In this document: piece after piece, positions 8,700 through 17,238 of the stretch
How the letters are laid out: each line of letters begins with the position of its first letter
How positions within the stretch are numbered: the first letter of the stretch is position 1
Assembly (NCBI GenBank): GCA_903848645.1
Contig: CAINGU010000011.1
Location: 1-44,251, forward strand
Direction of reading: 5' to 3'
DNA length: 44,251 nucleotides
DNA from: an uncultured cyanobacterium
GTDB lineage: Bacteria > Cyanobacteriota > Cyanobacteriia > Cyanobacteriales > Nostocaceae
The notes under the pieces: model-generated
Database searches by the model: none
Told to the model about the DNA's origin: nothing
The model's input: the letters and a program-made list of their open reading frames with translations, nothing else
Translations under genes and position numbers: made by a program

Positions 8700-9173
8700 A
8701 TGGCGGAAACTGGTAGAATCAGAGTTGCTAAGGATAAAGCTGAGTTAGTGAAAAGTTTAACTTCTGCTGATGGGGGAACTGGTCCTTTTCAGACTTTTGC
8801 TGATGTGATTGTTTTTGCTGCTGCTTTGGGTGTAAAGTATAAAAAGCGTGTTCCTTTGGGGGAAATTTCTAAACGTGAACCAGCACCGATAAGGTTAGAA
8901 GTTTTTGCTACGATGGGATATGATAATTTAATTAAATTGTTGGGATTTACAGAAACTGAAGATATTGGAATTTTGTCTCCTAATGAGGAAGAATATCAAA
9001 AACAGCGTCATGAAATTTTTGAAGAATACGCTAATGGTGGTTTAGAACTTTTGGTATCTGAACTTAGAGGTTCAATTGACTATACAGATAGAATTGCTCT
9101 GTATTTGAAATATGAAAAAACAAATAATGGAGAAGAAGACGAGGAATTTAATTTAAAAAAATTCCTGTCTTAA
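8700..9173 (+). CDS. DNA phosphorothioation-associated protein 4
   Basis: 157 aa from the ATG at 8700, beginning MAETGRIRVAKDKAELVKSL. A longer frame from TTG at 8664 would add residues encoded by low-complexity sequence and is less likely. The protein resembles the family annotated as Dnd system-associated protein 4, known only by its neighbourhood with phosphorothioation genes. The region with FQTFADVIVFAAALGVKYKKRVPLG is reminiscent of that family; no catalytic motif is visible. It is probably co-transcribed with the upstream DndD-like ATPase (118 bases away across a short dispersed repeat of the GCAGAGGACGCAGAG type). It converges on the first DGQHR gene. Molecular function unknown. Confidence 0.75.
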   Translation: MAETGRIRVAKDKAELVKSLTSADGGTGPFQTFADVIVFAAALGVKYKKRVPLGEISKREPAPIRLEVFATMGYDNLIKLLGFTETEDIGILSPNEEEYQKQRHEIFEEYANGGLELLVSELRGSIDYTDRIALYLKYEKTNNGEEDEEFNLKKFLS

Positions 9174-9201
9174 TTGTCAATTTATACTTAAAGGCAGTAA
9201 T

Positions 9202-10377
9202 TTATATCCATCTCAGGGCAATTTTAACTGCTTTAACAGCATCTGATACAGGAGTTACTCTATTTACGATTTCATAATCAGAATTACCCGTTTTTCTAAT
9301 TATGTTATTTTCCCAAAGAGTATTTCTCCGTGACCAGTCAATCTGTGCTAATTCAGAAACTTTCTGTTCATCAAAACAATTATTGTTCTTATCATAAGTA
9401 GTGTACAGCAATCTTCCCAATACTTCGATACCAACACTTAACCCTAATAAACAAGACTCCTTAAATGCACCTACTTGATGAACTGTAAGCTTATCAATGT
9501 GCGTTTCAGAAATTTCTCTTGTATCCTTACATTCTGCAAAAAATTTATTCAAGCAATCAATTAAAGGTTCAGATAATGTATCAGCATTATAACCTTTAAG
9601 CTCATCATTTGGATTATCCACAAAAATACAACTTACAAACCGGGCTAAAAAATTAGTTGTGTAAATTAACTTTTGCTTAGTAGGTGCATTTTTTCCGATT
9701 TTATTTGTTTTTTCATCAAACATTCTAACTTGTTGTATTATGTTTTTAGTAATACCAACTCTACCTTCAAATTCACCAAATGATAACAATAATGAATTAT
9801 CTAATTGTTTGGTTTTAGCCATATCTTTGAAGTCAATTTGACATTGACGTTGTTCTCCCTCTAAAATTAGAGTAATTGCAAACTGATTATTCTCAATTAA
9901 GTGACTTTCACTACTAAAAATTAATTCATGAATTGCAGTTTTACGATGTTGTCCATCAGTAATATCTAATTTAATTCCATTAGGAATAACAACTATACAA
10001 AACCCATTACCTAGTTCATGTATTTTTATATCATTCTCATCAACATTGGCTGTAATTGTTCCTAAAACCCAGGGTTTGTTAACTTGAGCGCGTTCCAGAA
10101 CATAGTCCTTTATTTCTTTAGCATGACCCTTAACCTCTGGACGATTTTTACCCGAATCAGGATCATTCTTAGTAGAAGGTTTAGCTTGAAGAAGAGTGGG
10201 TAAATCTTTAGCGCGTACATTTATTTGCAACATTTTTCGCTGTCCCTGGTGAAAAATTAACCCTGGATAGCATGACTCTAGATAATGTTTAGAAAAAAGC
10301 GGTGCAAGAACGGTAATGAAATTAGCTTTGATATCAGATAGATTGCTATTGCTGTTAGCATCGTTTGTTTGAGACAT
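9202..10377 (-). CDS. dndB: DndB-type DGQHR protein (391 aa)
   Basis: DGQHR-domain protein with the size and layout of DndB. DndB is the non-essential Dnd component reported to affect modification density and to repress dnd transcription. The DGQHR motif is at residues 141-145, preceded by VLGTITANVDEND and a hydrophobic strand ending in DITDGQHR, as in DndB proteins. Cysteines are few and scattered, with no zinc-type cluster. It is the distal gene of a minus-strand pair, 101 bases beyond the second DGQHR gene. It may carry its own promoter, but an operon is also possible. Which of the two paralogues is the orthologue of the studied DndB cannot be decided here, so the symbol is tentative. Confidence 0.8.
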   Translation of the reverse strand: MSQTNDANSNSNLSDIKANFITVLAPLFSKHYLESCYPGLIFHQGQRKMLQINVRAKDLPTLLQAKPSTKNDPDSGKNRPEVKGHAKEIKDYVLERAQVNKPWVLGTITANVDENDIKIHELGNGFCIVVIPNGIKLDITDGQHRKTAIHELIFSSESHLIENNQFAITLILEGEQRQCQIDFKDMAKTKQLDNSLLLSFGEFEGRVGITKNIIQQVRMFDEKTNKIGKNAPTKQKLIYTTNFLARFVSCIFVDNPNDELKGYNADTLSEPLIDCLNKFFAECKDTREISETHIDKLTVHQVGAFKESCLLGLSVGIEVLGRLLYTTYDKNNNCFDEQKVSELAQIDWSRRNTLWENNIIRKTGNSDYEIVNRVTPVSDAVKAVKIALRWI

Positions 10378-10478
10378 ATAAACCCTGTATACTTAGTTAT
10401 ATTAATAAACATAATAAGCAACAGTGACATACTTGAACATCAGTGAAAACCACAGAGTGATATTACTCGCTGACTTGT

Positions 10479-12080
10479 CTAACTCAGTATAACTGGAAGT
10501 CCTACATCCTGGGGTTTGACAAACTTACCATCAAAACCTATAGTTTGGTCTTCCATTGTCCTAGCATTAGCTAAAGCTTTACGTAGAGCCGTAACTTCCA
10601 TTTTTTCAGTCATTCCTCCCAACATATAAATGAATAACTTGACAGCTAAATCTTTTCCTACTACCTGTACCCGCTTTTTATTGGGGTCATATAAAACCCC
10701 ATACCATAAAGATTGAGGATATTCCATATTACTAAAACCTCCTTGACGGTCAAATTTTTCCAACTTCTTAAAAATATCCGTCAAAGCAAAACCTTTTTTA
10801 AATACTAAAGTTCCCAAAGCTTGCGCTAAAGCAACTTGAGAAACTGGACGAAATAACATATTTCCCTCACCTCCGTCTTTCTCGAAATGGAAGCGACGCA
10901 AAACAGTTGTATCTTCGTGTTCCAATATTTTATAACTGGGAAGATTAGCTAAATTATCAAAAAGTAGTCTAAAATCGGCAATTCCTTCCTGAATTTCTTC
11001 ATTTTCTGGACGCATGGGAATTAACCCTTTTTCCAAAGGTTTCCAGTGGGGGAACTTTTGCCCCAAATACCTTTGGGACATATCTTGTAAGGCTTGCAAG
11101 GTAGTCAAAACGGTAGAATTAGCGGCTACTGTGGCACTATTCCAATTAACACGGGGATTGCGATTTGGTTTTTGTTCTAAAAGTGGATGTGTAACGGCAA
11201 TTTTTCGCGCTACAATAGCAAAACCATCATCTTCATTTAATTGTGCTAACTGACCTTTAGTTAAAGGTGCAGCCATTAAATTCACATGAACAAAAATTGA
11301 TCTTACCCGTCGTTTTGCTTCTGTATGAGTTTCCCCAGTATTCACCGCACAAATAAATTCAATGCCAATTTTTTCTTTAGATAAATTTTGTAAATAGGCA
11401 GGTTCTACTTGATATTTCTCAATCAAATCAGATAGAGTAATAAAACTTTCATCAGCAGTTTTATCCTTTTTATAACGTTGGAGTTTACCAGATTTAATTA
11501 ACTCCATTAAACCTTGGACACCCATTAATCTATGCTGACCATCTAAAGCATAAATTGTCACATTTTCTTCAGAAATATTCAGTAAACCGACTTTACCATC
11601 TTTATCTAAAGGTATAAAATCAGTAGTCGCTTTTTTAGCCCGTCCTTGACTATCCCACTCCGCTGCTTTGGGGTTATCTACCCAAGGTTGATTAATTACT
11701 ACCAACACAGCCGGAAATTTATGGTTTTTTCTCGCTGCTAAATACTGTACTAGCGGTGCTTGACGCGACCAGTCAACAGGACGTTGTTGAATGTCATCAA
11801 TACTATCAGCGTCAATTTCAATATTCTCTGTCTCTGGGTTGTACTTTTTTTGTAGCAAGGGTAAACCAGACGCAAAATGTACCCGTCCCGCGAACCATTC
11901 CAATGTCACAGAACCTACATAAGCCTCCGTACCACCCATTTCTGTCTTTTGGACAAGAATTTGGTCTTTTTTCTCTAAAAACCTCTCTAATAGTAAAGCT
12001 AATACCTGTTTATCATTATTTTCCCGTTCTAGATACTCGTTAGCGAGTTGATTATTTAGTGTATTTGTACTATTATTCAT
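10479..12080 (-). CDS. DGQHR-domain protein, second DndB paralogue (533 aa)
   Basis: A long DGQHR protein with the motif ALDGQHRLMGVQ at residues 178-189. The conserved core extends to about 420 and a C-terminal part has LRKALANARTMEDQ. It is longer than classical DndB (about 360-390 aa). It lies divergent to dndC across a 304-base control region, so it could be a regulator acting on the shared promoter, as DndB does elsewhere. It starts at the ATG at 12080 and is followed by the 391-aa paralogue. Related DGQHR proteins also occur in the 7-deazaguanine DNA modification system (DpdB), but the dndC-dndD-dndE context argues for phosphorothioation. Confidence 0.85.
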   Translation of the reverse strand: MNNSTNTLNNQLANEYLERENNDKQVLALLLERFLEKKDQILVQKTEMGGTEAYVGSVTLEWFAGRVHFASGLPLLQKKYNPETENIEIDADSIDDIQQRPVDWSRQAPLVQYLAARKNHKFPAVLVVINQPWVDNPKAAEWDSQGRAKKATTDFIPLDKDGKVGLLNISEENVTIYALDGQHRLMGVQGLMELIKSGKLQRYKKDKTADESFITLSDLIEKYQVEPAYLQNLSKEKIGIEFICAVNTGETHTEAKRRVRSIFVHVNLMAAPLTKGQLAQLNEDDGFAIVARKIAVTHPLLEQKPNRNPRVNWNSATVAANSTVLTTLQALQDMSQRYLGQKFPHWKPLEKGLIPMRPENEEIQEGIADFRLLFDNLANLPSYKILEHEDTTVLRRFHFEKDGGEGNMLFRPVSQVALAQALGTLVFKKGFALTDIFKKLEKFDRQGGFSNMEYPQSLWYGVLYDPNKKRVQVVGKDLAVKLFIYMLGGMTEKMEVTALRKALANARTMEDQTIGFDGKFVKPQDVGLPVILS

Positions 12081-12384
12081 GTGATTTTTTGAAAACTAAA
12101 GTATATAAAATAGCTTATCTTGTTTAAAACATTAAGTATAATAATTTATTTTTTAAAAAGTCTTAAAAAATGTTATGTTTAAAAATTGATCACCTAACCA
12201 AAACCAAATGTAGGTCGTGGTTATGTATTTAGTTATATATTTTACAAATAAAATCATTAGAGTCCGCACGGGCGGACTCTGTTTGTGTGCCGATAAATTT
12301 TGTCCTCAAAGGTGCTTGTTAATTAAATACAGTAATAAATGAATTGATAAAAATGTGTGTTTAAGTAAGTAAGGAATAAAAACA
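12081..12384. promoter_or_regulatory. Divergent dndB-type/dndC control region
   Basis: A 304-base A/T-rich region with no gene. It must hold the promoters for the minus-strand DGQHR genes and plus-strand dndC. A perfect 6-bp inverted repeat, TAACCA (12195-12200) and TGGTTA (12218-12223), is a weak operator candidate. A nine-base-pair hairpin at 12259-12280 belongs to a REP relic (separate entry). AAGGA about 11 bases before the dndC ATG is the likely ribosome binding site. DndB is known as a dnd repressor in other bacteria; binding here is inference. Confidence 0.5.
12256..12295 (-). repeat. Degenerate REP-type hairpin in the dnd control region
   Basis: Read on the minus strand, this segment follows the REP order: GCACACAAACA, then a hairpin with arms AGAGTCCGC and GCGGACTCT, then TAAT. 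The intact units have CTACACAAACAAA, GTCCACC...GTGGAC, TAAT. The first palindrome of the intact unit (GGCG...CGCC) is missing. The hairpin (12259-12267 with 12272-12280) is perfect, so it could also influence transcription. Confidence 0.55.
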
Positions 12385-14001
12385 ATGAATACAACACAAC
12401 AACCAGAAAATAAAAATCAGCAAAACCATACTGTAACAGAGTTAATCGAAGATATTCAAGCTCTGACTACAGAAATTCAAAAATTATATTGTTTAGATCA
12501 GATACCTTGGGTTATAGGTTATTCGGGTGGAAAAGACAGCACTGCGACTTTACAACTTGTGTGGAATGCGATCGCTGAACTCCCACCTGAAAAGCGAACA
12601 AAAAAAATATATGTCATTACTACAGACACACTGGTAGAAAATCCTATTGTTGCGGCTTGGGTACGCAATTCTCTACAACAAATGAAATCTGAGTCGCAAG
12701 CGCAAGGATTACCATTTGAACCCCATCTATTACGGCCAGATTTTAAAGAAACATTCTGGGTAGGTTTAATTGGTAAAGGTTATCCAGCACCAAGAGGAAA
12801 ATTTCGTTGGTGTACAGAACGTCTTAAAATTAATCCTTCTAATCGCTTTATTCGTGATGTTATTCGCAACAATGGAGAAGCAATTGTTGTATTGGGAACT
12901 CGCAAAGCTGAAAGCATAAAACGTGCGAATCGAATGAAAAAATTAGAATCTCAGCGAGTAAGAGATCATCTCAGTCCTAACATGAATTTACCAAATTCTT
13001 TGGTTTATAGTCCTATTGAAGATTGGGAAAATGATGATGTATGGATTTATTTAATGCAATGGGAAAATCCTTGGAAATACAGTAATAAAGATTTATTTGC
13101 TATTTATCGAGGTGCATCTGCTGATAATGAATGTCCTTTAGTTGTTGATACAACTACTCCTAGTTGTGGAAGTTCTCGTTTTGGTTGTTGGGTTTGTACC
13201 CTTGTTAGTCAAGATAAATCATTAACAGCAATGATTCAAAATGATGAAGAAAAAGAATGGATGCAACCATTATTAGATTTTCGCAAAGAATTAGATTTAG
13301 AAGAAAATCGTGACCGAAGAGATTTTCGCCGTAGACGTGGAGGTATCCAACTGTATGAGCGGAACTTAGACGGTGAAGTATCTATTGAACCTATTCCTGG
13401 TCCATATCTTAAAGAAGCGCGGGAAGATTGGCTAAGAAAACTGCTGACAGTTGAAAAGCAAATTCGTCAAACAGCACCAGAAAATATGCGCGATATCACC
13501 CTACTTACTATAGAAGAATTGAGTGAAATTCGCCGAATATGGTTAGAAGAAAGACACGAATTTGATGATAGTGTCCCCCGAATATATGAAGAAGTCACAG
13601 GAGAAGTATTTAAAGATCCTCGTCCTGGTGCAGATCAAAGCATACTTGGTAGTGATGAATGGGGAGTATTAGAAGAAATCTGTGAAGGTGACGGAATGCA
13701 CCTAGAATTAATGGCCAGACTATTAGATACAGAAAGACAATTCAAGAAAAAAACCCGCCGTGTCGGTATCTACGACAGCCTAGAAAAATGCTTTGATACA
13801 AGTTCCCGTTCACCAGAAAAAGCCATTGCAAATGCCCATTTAAAACGAGATTTACGACAAGCAGCATTAGAAGGTGATGTTGCCACAATTCGGGAAAAAT
13901 TCAAACAATTAAGTTTAGGAGATACCGCCGAAAAACAAGAGAGTAAACCACAAACTTGGGCTAACTTCAAATATGCACAAAAGGATAATAATGTGGAATA
14001 A
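12385..14001 (+). CDS. dndC: DNA phosphorothioation sulfurtransferase DndC
   Basis: PAPS-reductase-like enzyme that activates the DNA backbone target with ATP and delivers sulfur during phosphorothioation. The 538-aa protein has the PP-loop SGGKDS at residues 47-52 and a cysteine set suited to a 4Fe-4S cluster: C143 (RWCTE), C261 (PSCGSS), C268 and C271 (FGCWVC). All are in positions typical of DndC. The C-terminal 200 residues are charged, as in other DndC proteins. It is first gene of the plus-strand dndC-dndD-dndE set, but a RAYT gene with REP hairpins separates it from dndD by 705 bases. Promoter expected in the divergent region upstream. The sulfur donor DndA is not in the window; a housekeeping cysteine desulfurase could substitute. 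Confidence 0.96.
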   Translation: MNTTQQPENKNQQNHTVTELIEDIQALTTEIQKLYCLDQIPWVIGYSGGKDSTATLQLVWNAIAELPPEKRTKKIYVITTDTLVENPIVAAWVRNSLQQMKSESQAQGLPFEPHLLRPDFKETFWVGLIGKGYPAPRGKFRWCTERLKINPSNRFIRDVIRNNGEAIVVLGTRKAESIKRANRMKKLESQRVRDHLSPNMNLPNSLVYSPIEDWENDDVWIYLMQWENPWKYSNKDLFAIYRGASADNECPLVVDTTTPSCGSSRFGCWVCTLVSQDKSLTAMIQNDEEKEWMQPLLDFRKELDLEENRDRRDFRRRRGGIQLYERNLDGEVSIEPIPGPYLKEAREDWLRKLLTVEKQIRQTAPENMRDITLLTIEELSEIRRIWLEERHEFDDSVPRIYEEVTGEVFKDPRPGADQSILGSDEWGVLEEICEGDGMHLELMARLLDTERQFKKKTRRVGIYDSLEKCFDTSSRSPEKAIANAHLKRDLRQAALEGDVATIREKFKQLSLGDTAEKQESKPQTWANFKYAQKDNNVE

Positions 14002-14007
14002 TAGAAT

Positions 14008-14077
14008 ACCGGGTGAATAGAATACCCGGCGGTTGAAAACCGCGTCTACACAGGCGAAACCCACCTTCGTGGGTTAA
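14008..14077 (+). repeat. REP-type double hairpin upstream of RAYT gene
   Basis: An outer hairpin with arms ACCGGGT/ACCCGGC (14008-14014 and 14024-14030) overlaps a full REP unit at 14028-14077. That unit is GGCGGTTGAAAACCGC, then CTACACA, then the second hairpin AACCCACCTTCGTGGGTT and TAA. It begins only a few bases after the dndC stop and ends 32 bases before the transposase start. It may be the 5' mark of the RAYT-REP cassette and may also reduce read-through from dndC. Confidence 0.85.
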
Positions 14078-14109
14078 GATAATATCAAGTTTTACGGATT
14101 AGAAAATAT

Positions 14110-14535
14110 ATGAGGGCAAATTTCACGCAATTGTATTTACATTATGTTTGGGGAACATGGGATAGATTGCCGTTAATTACACCAGAAATTCAGCAATTAG
14201 TTTATGCAGCAATTATTAAAGAGTGTGAGGAATTAAAATGTACAGTAATTGCCATTGGAGGAATTGAGGATCATGTTCATCTTTTAACAGGATTTCCTAC
14301 AACCGTCAGCGTATCGGAAGTTATCAAACAAGCAAAAGGGAGTTCTTCTCATTTTATTAACCACGAAATTAAACCCAAAGAATTTTTCAAATGGCAAGGC
14401 AGTTATGGTGCATTTACGGTCAGTTATGATGCTATAGATAGTGTAGCCAATTACATCAGAAACCAACAAACACACCATCAACAAAAATCACTTATTTCCA
14501 CCTGGGAACTAACCCCGGAAACGAAAAGCGATTAA
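14110..14535 (+). CDS. REP-associated tyrosine transposase (RAYT, IS200-like TnpA)
   Basis: A 141-aa Y1 transposase of the IS200/IS605 TnpA fold. The HUH motif is His55-Val-His57 (DHVHLL) and the catalytic tyrosine is Tyr115 in SVANYIRNQQTHH. FKWQGSYGAFTVS (about 93-105) is typical of cyanobacterial RAYTs. It is flanked by REP hairpins whose two-hairpin design matches the ones this family recognises. Such proteins are often single copy and domesticated; they cut and join REP single strands. No tnpB, and no sign of truncation. It interrupts the dndC-dndD interval on the same strand, so the dnd mRNA may run through it. Confidence 0.92.
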   Translation: MRANFTQLYLHYVWGTWDRLPLITPEIQQLVYAAIIKECEELKCTVIAIGGIEDHVHLLTGFPTTVSVSEVIKQAKGSSSHFINHEIKPKEFFKWQGSYGAFTVSYDAIDSVANYIRNQQTHHQQKSLISTWELTPETKSD

Positions 14536-14544
14536 TAAAGACCC

Positions 14545-14660
14545 GGCGATTAGAAATCGCGGCTACACAAACAAAGTCCACCTTCGTGGACTAATAAAAA
14601 CCAAATAAATTGAACCCACGAAGGTGGGTTTCGCCTGTGTAGACGCGGTTTCCAACCGCC
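14545..14660. repeat. Inverted pair of REP units downstream of RAYT gene
   Basis: The plus unit at 14545-14594 holds GGCGATTAGAAATCGC, CTACACA and hairpin GTCCACCTTCGTGGAC. The minus unit at 14613-14660 holds AACCCACGAAGGTGGGTT and a GGCGGTTGGAAACCGC palindrome. The two can also pair with each other through the shared TGTGTAG/CTACACA blocks. This BIME-like arrangement lies 46 bases before dndD and may affect read-through into it. Confidence 0.87.
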
Positions 14661-14706
14661 CGGTATCATTCCCCCATATTCTATAAACCAACATTATCAA
14701 AAAACC

Positions 14707-16695
14707 ATGATCTTCCTCGAATTAGTCCTGCAAAACTTCGGACCTTATGCCGGTAAACAAATCATCAACCTCAACCCGGAAATTGACGAAGACAACACCC
14801 GTCCAATTATCCTATTAGGAGGAATGAACGGCGGCGGAAAAACCACCCTAATGGATGCCATTCGCCTCGCATTATATGGACAACGCGCCCAATGTTCAAC
14901 CAGGGGAAATCTGAGTTATAGTGATTTTTTAACCCAATGTGTAAATAGTAAAAGTACCCCCACAGAAAAAACCAGAATTGAATTAGTTTTTGAACATATC
15001 GAAGAAGATAGACCAATAAAATATCGGGTTGTGCGGACTTGGGAAAAAAATCCTAAAGACGGAAAAGACCATTTAGGAATTTTAGGAGATGATGAAACAT
15101 GGCCAATTGATTCATTAGTAAATATTTGGGATGAATATATAGAAAATATTTTACCTTTAGGTATTTCTAATTTATTTCTGTTTGACGGTGAACAAGTTAA
15201 AGAACTTGCAGAACAGGAAATACCACCGCCCATAGTTGTGGATGCTATTAACGGACTTTTGGGTTTAGAATTAGCCGATAAATTAGCAATTGATTTAGAA
15301 ATATTAGTAAATCGCAAAAAACGAGAATTTGCAGATACAAAAGATTTAGAAAAATTAGCAGAAATTGAAACCCGACTTCAGGAAAAACAGGAAGAATATG
15401 AAAATAATCAGATAAAACTAGAAGATATAAATACTCAAGTTACAGAATTAGAAAAAATTCATGAAGAAGCTTTAGATAGATTTGTGAATGAAGGTGGTAA
15501 AATTGCTGCTGAACGTAGCCAATTAGAACAACAAAAGGAAGAGAAAATCAAAGTTGCGAATAACGTCCGTGAATCTTTGCGTGAACTAGCTGCTGATGTT
15601 TTACCTTTAGCCTTAATTAGTCCTTTGTTATCTCAAGTCCAAAGACAGGGAGAAAAAGAACTAAAAACTCAACAAATCCAATTAGCTAAAGATGTCTTAA
15701 TTGCTAGAGATGAAAGATTATTGAATTGGCTACAACAATTAAATCTAGAAACTAATAAAGTTACTAATATTCAATCTTTTCTAGCTGAAGATATCAATAA
15801 CTTATATACCAATAACTTATCAACAGAAAATAATTGGTTAAATGGAGATGAAGAAAGTTTAAGTTTACTTGACAATATAACTTATCGTTTACAGGTTTCC
15901 CAAAATATAGCACAAAAGCAATTAGATGAATTAACTAATTATGAAGAAGAAATACTAACTTTAGAAAGACAAGTACAAACTGCGGCTGCACCGGAAGAAT
16001 ATACAAAACTACAAAAAGCAGTAAAAGAAGCACAAACTGAATTTAATAAAATTAAATCTCAGTCAGATATAATGACTCAAAAACTGATAGAATTAGACAC
16101 AGAAACCAAAAAATTGAGACAAGAGTTAAATGAATATACTGTACAAAATATCAAATATCAAAATAGTGAACACATTATTGATTCGGCGTTAAAAGTTCAA
16201 CAAACATTAAAAGTGTTTCGAGAAAGATTAACTCTGAGAAAACTGAATAAATTAGAAGAAGAAGTAAAAAACTGTTTTCTATATTTATTACATAAATCAG
16301 ACCTAGTACATCGCATAGCTATAGACAGCAAAACCTTCGGATTATCATTATATGATTTAAACGGAAAACCAGTTCCCAAACATCGGCTTTCCGCCGGTGA
16401 AAAACAACTATTAGCGATCGCATTTTTGTGGGGATTAGCCAAAGTATCAGGAAGACGCTTACCAGTCGCCATAGACACCCCACTCGGAAGACTAGACTCC
16501 TCCCACCGCAACAACCTAGTAGAAAGATACTTTCCCTCAGCCAGCCATCAAGTAATCCTCCTTTCCACCGACACCGAAATCGGTCCACAAGAATATCAAA
16601 ACCTCCAAGAAACCGAAGCCATAGCCCGCGAATACCTCCTCCAATACAACTCCAACAAAAGAGAAACCACAATCAAACCCGGTTATTTTTGGTAA
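14707..16695 (+). CDS. dndD: DNA phosphorothioation protein DndD
   Basis: SMC-like ATPase of the phosphorothioation complex, 662 aa. Walker A GGMNGGGKT is at residues 38-46. LFDGEQVKELAEQEIP (about 158-173) is the characteristic D-loop-like segment. Coiled coils span roughly 200-500. The signature LSAGEKQ is at 561-567, and Walker B is VAIDTPLGRLD. No zinc-hook cysteines are present, in contrast to the paralogue at 6515-8581. DndD is thought to supply ATPase and probably DNA-remodelling or nicking activity with DndC and DndE. Last 46 bases of the preceding gap are free of repeats but have no obvious Shine-Dalgarno. dndE follows after 86 bases. Confidence 0.95.
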   Translation: MIFLELVLQNFGPYAGKQIINLNPEIDEDNTRPIILLGGMNGGGKTTLMDAIRLALYGQRAQCSTRGNLSYSDFLTQCVNSKSTPTEKTRIELVFEHIEEDRPIKYRVVRTWEKNPKDGKDHLGILGDDETWPIDSLVNIWDEYIENILPLGISNLFLFDGEQVKELAEQEIPPPIVVDAINGLLGLELADKLAIDLEILVNRKKREFADTKDLEKLAEIETRLQEKQEEYENNQIKLEDINTQVTELEKIHEEALDRFVNEGGKIAAERSQLEQQKEEKIKVANNVRESLRELAADVLPLALISPLLSQVQRQGEKELKTQQIQLAKDVLIARDERLLNWLQQLNLETNKVTNIQSFLAEDINNLYTNNLSTENNWLNGDEESLSLLDNITYRLQVSQNIAQKQLDELTNYEEEILTLERQVQTAAAPEEYTKLQKAVKEAQTEFNKIKSQSDIMTQKLIELDTETKKLRQELNEYTVQNIKYQNSEHIIDSALKVQQTLKVFRERLTLRKLNKLEEEVKNCFLYLLHKSDLVHRIAIDSKTFGLSLYDLNGKPVPKHRLSAGEKQLLAIAFLWGLAKVSGRRLPVAIDTPLGRLDSSHRNNLVERYFPSASHQVILLSTDTEIGPQEYQNLQETEAIAREYLLQYNSNKRETTIKPGYFW

Positions 16696-16781
16696 ACTCC
16701 AACTCCTCTTAACTTCTTCCTTTGCGTCTTTGCTCCTTAGCGCCTTTGCGCGAAACTCAATTCATATTTTTCACCAAAATC

Positions 16782-17177
16782 ATGGAATCACCAATAGAAA
16801 GAATCAAACTTTCCCAAACAGCCAAAGAACAACTCCTTAAACTCAAACGCAGCTCAAAAATCGAACAATGGAACATATTATGTAGGTGGGCGTTTTGTCG
16901 TTCCCTAGCAGAAACAACCCCACCTTCCCCCGTACCTATTCCCCAAGACAGCAACGTCGAACTAACATGGCGGGTTTTTGGGGGAGAAATAGCCGATATT
17001 TTGCTTTTAGCCTTGAAACAACGCTGTTATAACGACGGTTTAGAAACAGATAGAGAAACCCTAATTACGCAATTTCGCTTACATTTACATCGAGGTATTG
17101 GCTACCTAGCAGGAGATCAGAATATTAAGAAAATTGAAGATCTAATTGAATTAACCACAGAGAAAGTAAGATCCTGA
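16782..17177 (+). CDS. dndE: DNA phosphorothioation protein DndE
   Basis: 131 aa from the ATG at 16782 (MESPIERIKLSQTAKEQL), the natural start of this family. A frame opening 60 bases earlier at a TTG only translates a dispersed repeat of the GCGTCTTTGCTCCTTAGCGCC type and should be ignored. DndE is a small, mostly helical, lysine-rich protein reported to bind nicked DNA as a tetramer. The basic KLKRSSKIEQWNILCRWAF stretch (residues about 20-38) and the GIGYLAGD element near the C-terminus fit the family. It is the last gene of the dndC-dndD-dndE group; the following transporter gene begins 61 bases later but is unrelated by function. Confidence 0.93.
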   Translation: MESPIERIKLSQTAKEQLLKLKRSSKIEQWNILCRWAFCRSLAETTPPSPVPIPQDSNVELTWRVFGGEIADILLLALKQRCYNDGLETDRETLITQFRLHLHRGIGYLAGDQNIKKIEDLIELTTEKVRS

Positions 17178-17238
17178 TTTTGCGATCTTTTAGCCACCAT
17201 GGCAAGATCACCGCAAATATCCTAAGTAACGAGAAAAA

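Noticed and set aside
14545-14660. REP pair read as a plain terminator for the transposase
   Set aside because: It could end transcripts, but the same two-hairpin unit occurs elsewhere with no gene end next to it, so a mobile REP identity explains it better.
14916-15317. 133-aa minus-strand frame inside dndD
   Set aside because: Antisense shadow of dndD; serine/isoleucine-rich translation without a domain.
6515-16695. The two DndD-type genes as a recent tandem duplication
   Set aside because: They differ in signature motif, hook cysteines and most of the coiled coil; they are distant paralogues and not recent copies.
16319-16712. Frames of 94-117 aa overlapping the end of dndD
   Set aside because: They are shadows of the dndD coding frame with low-complexity translations.
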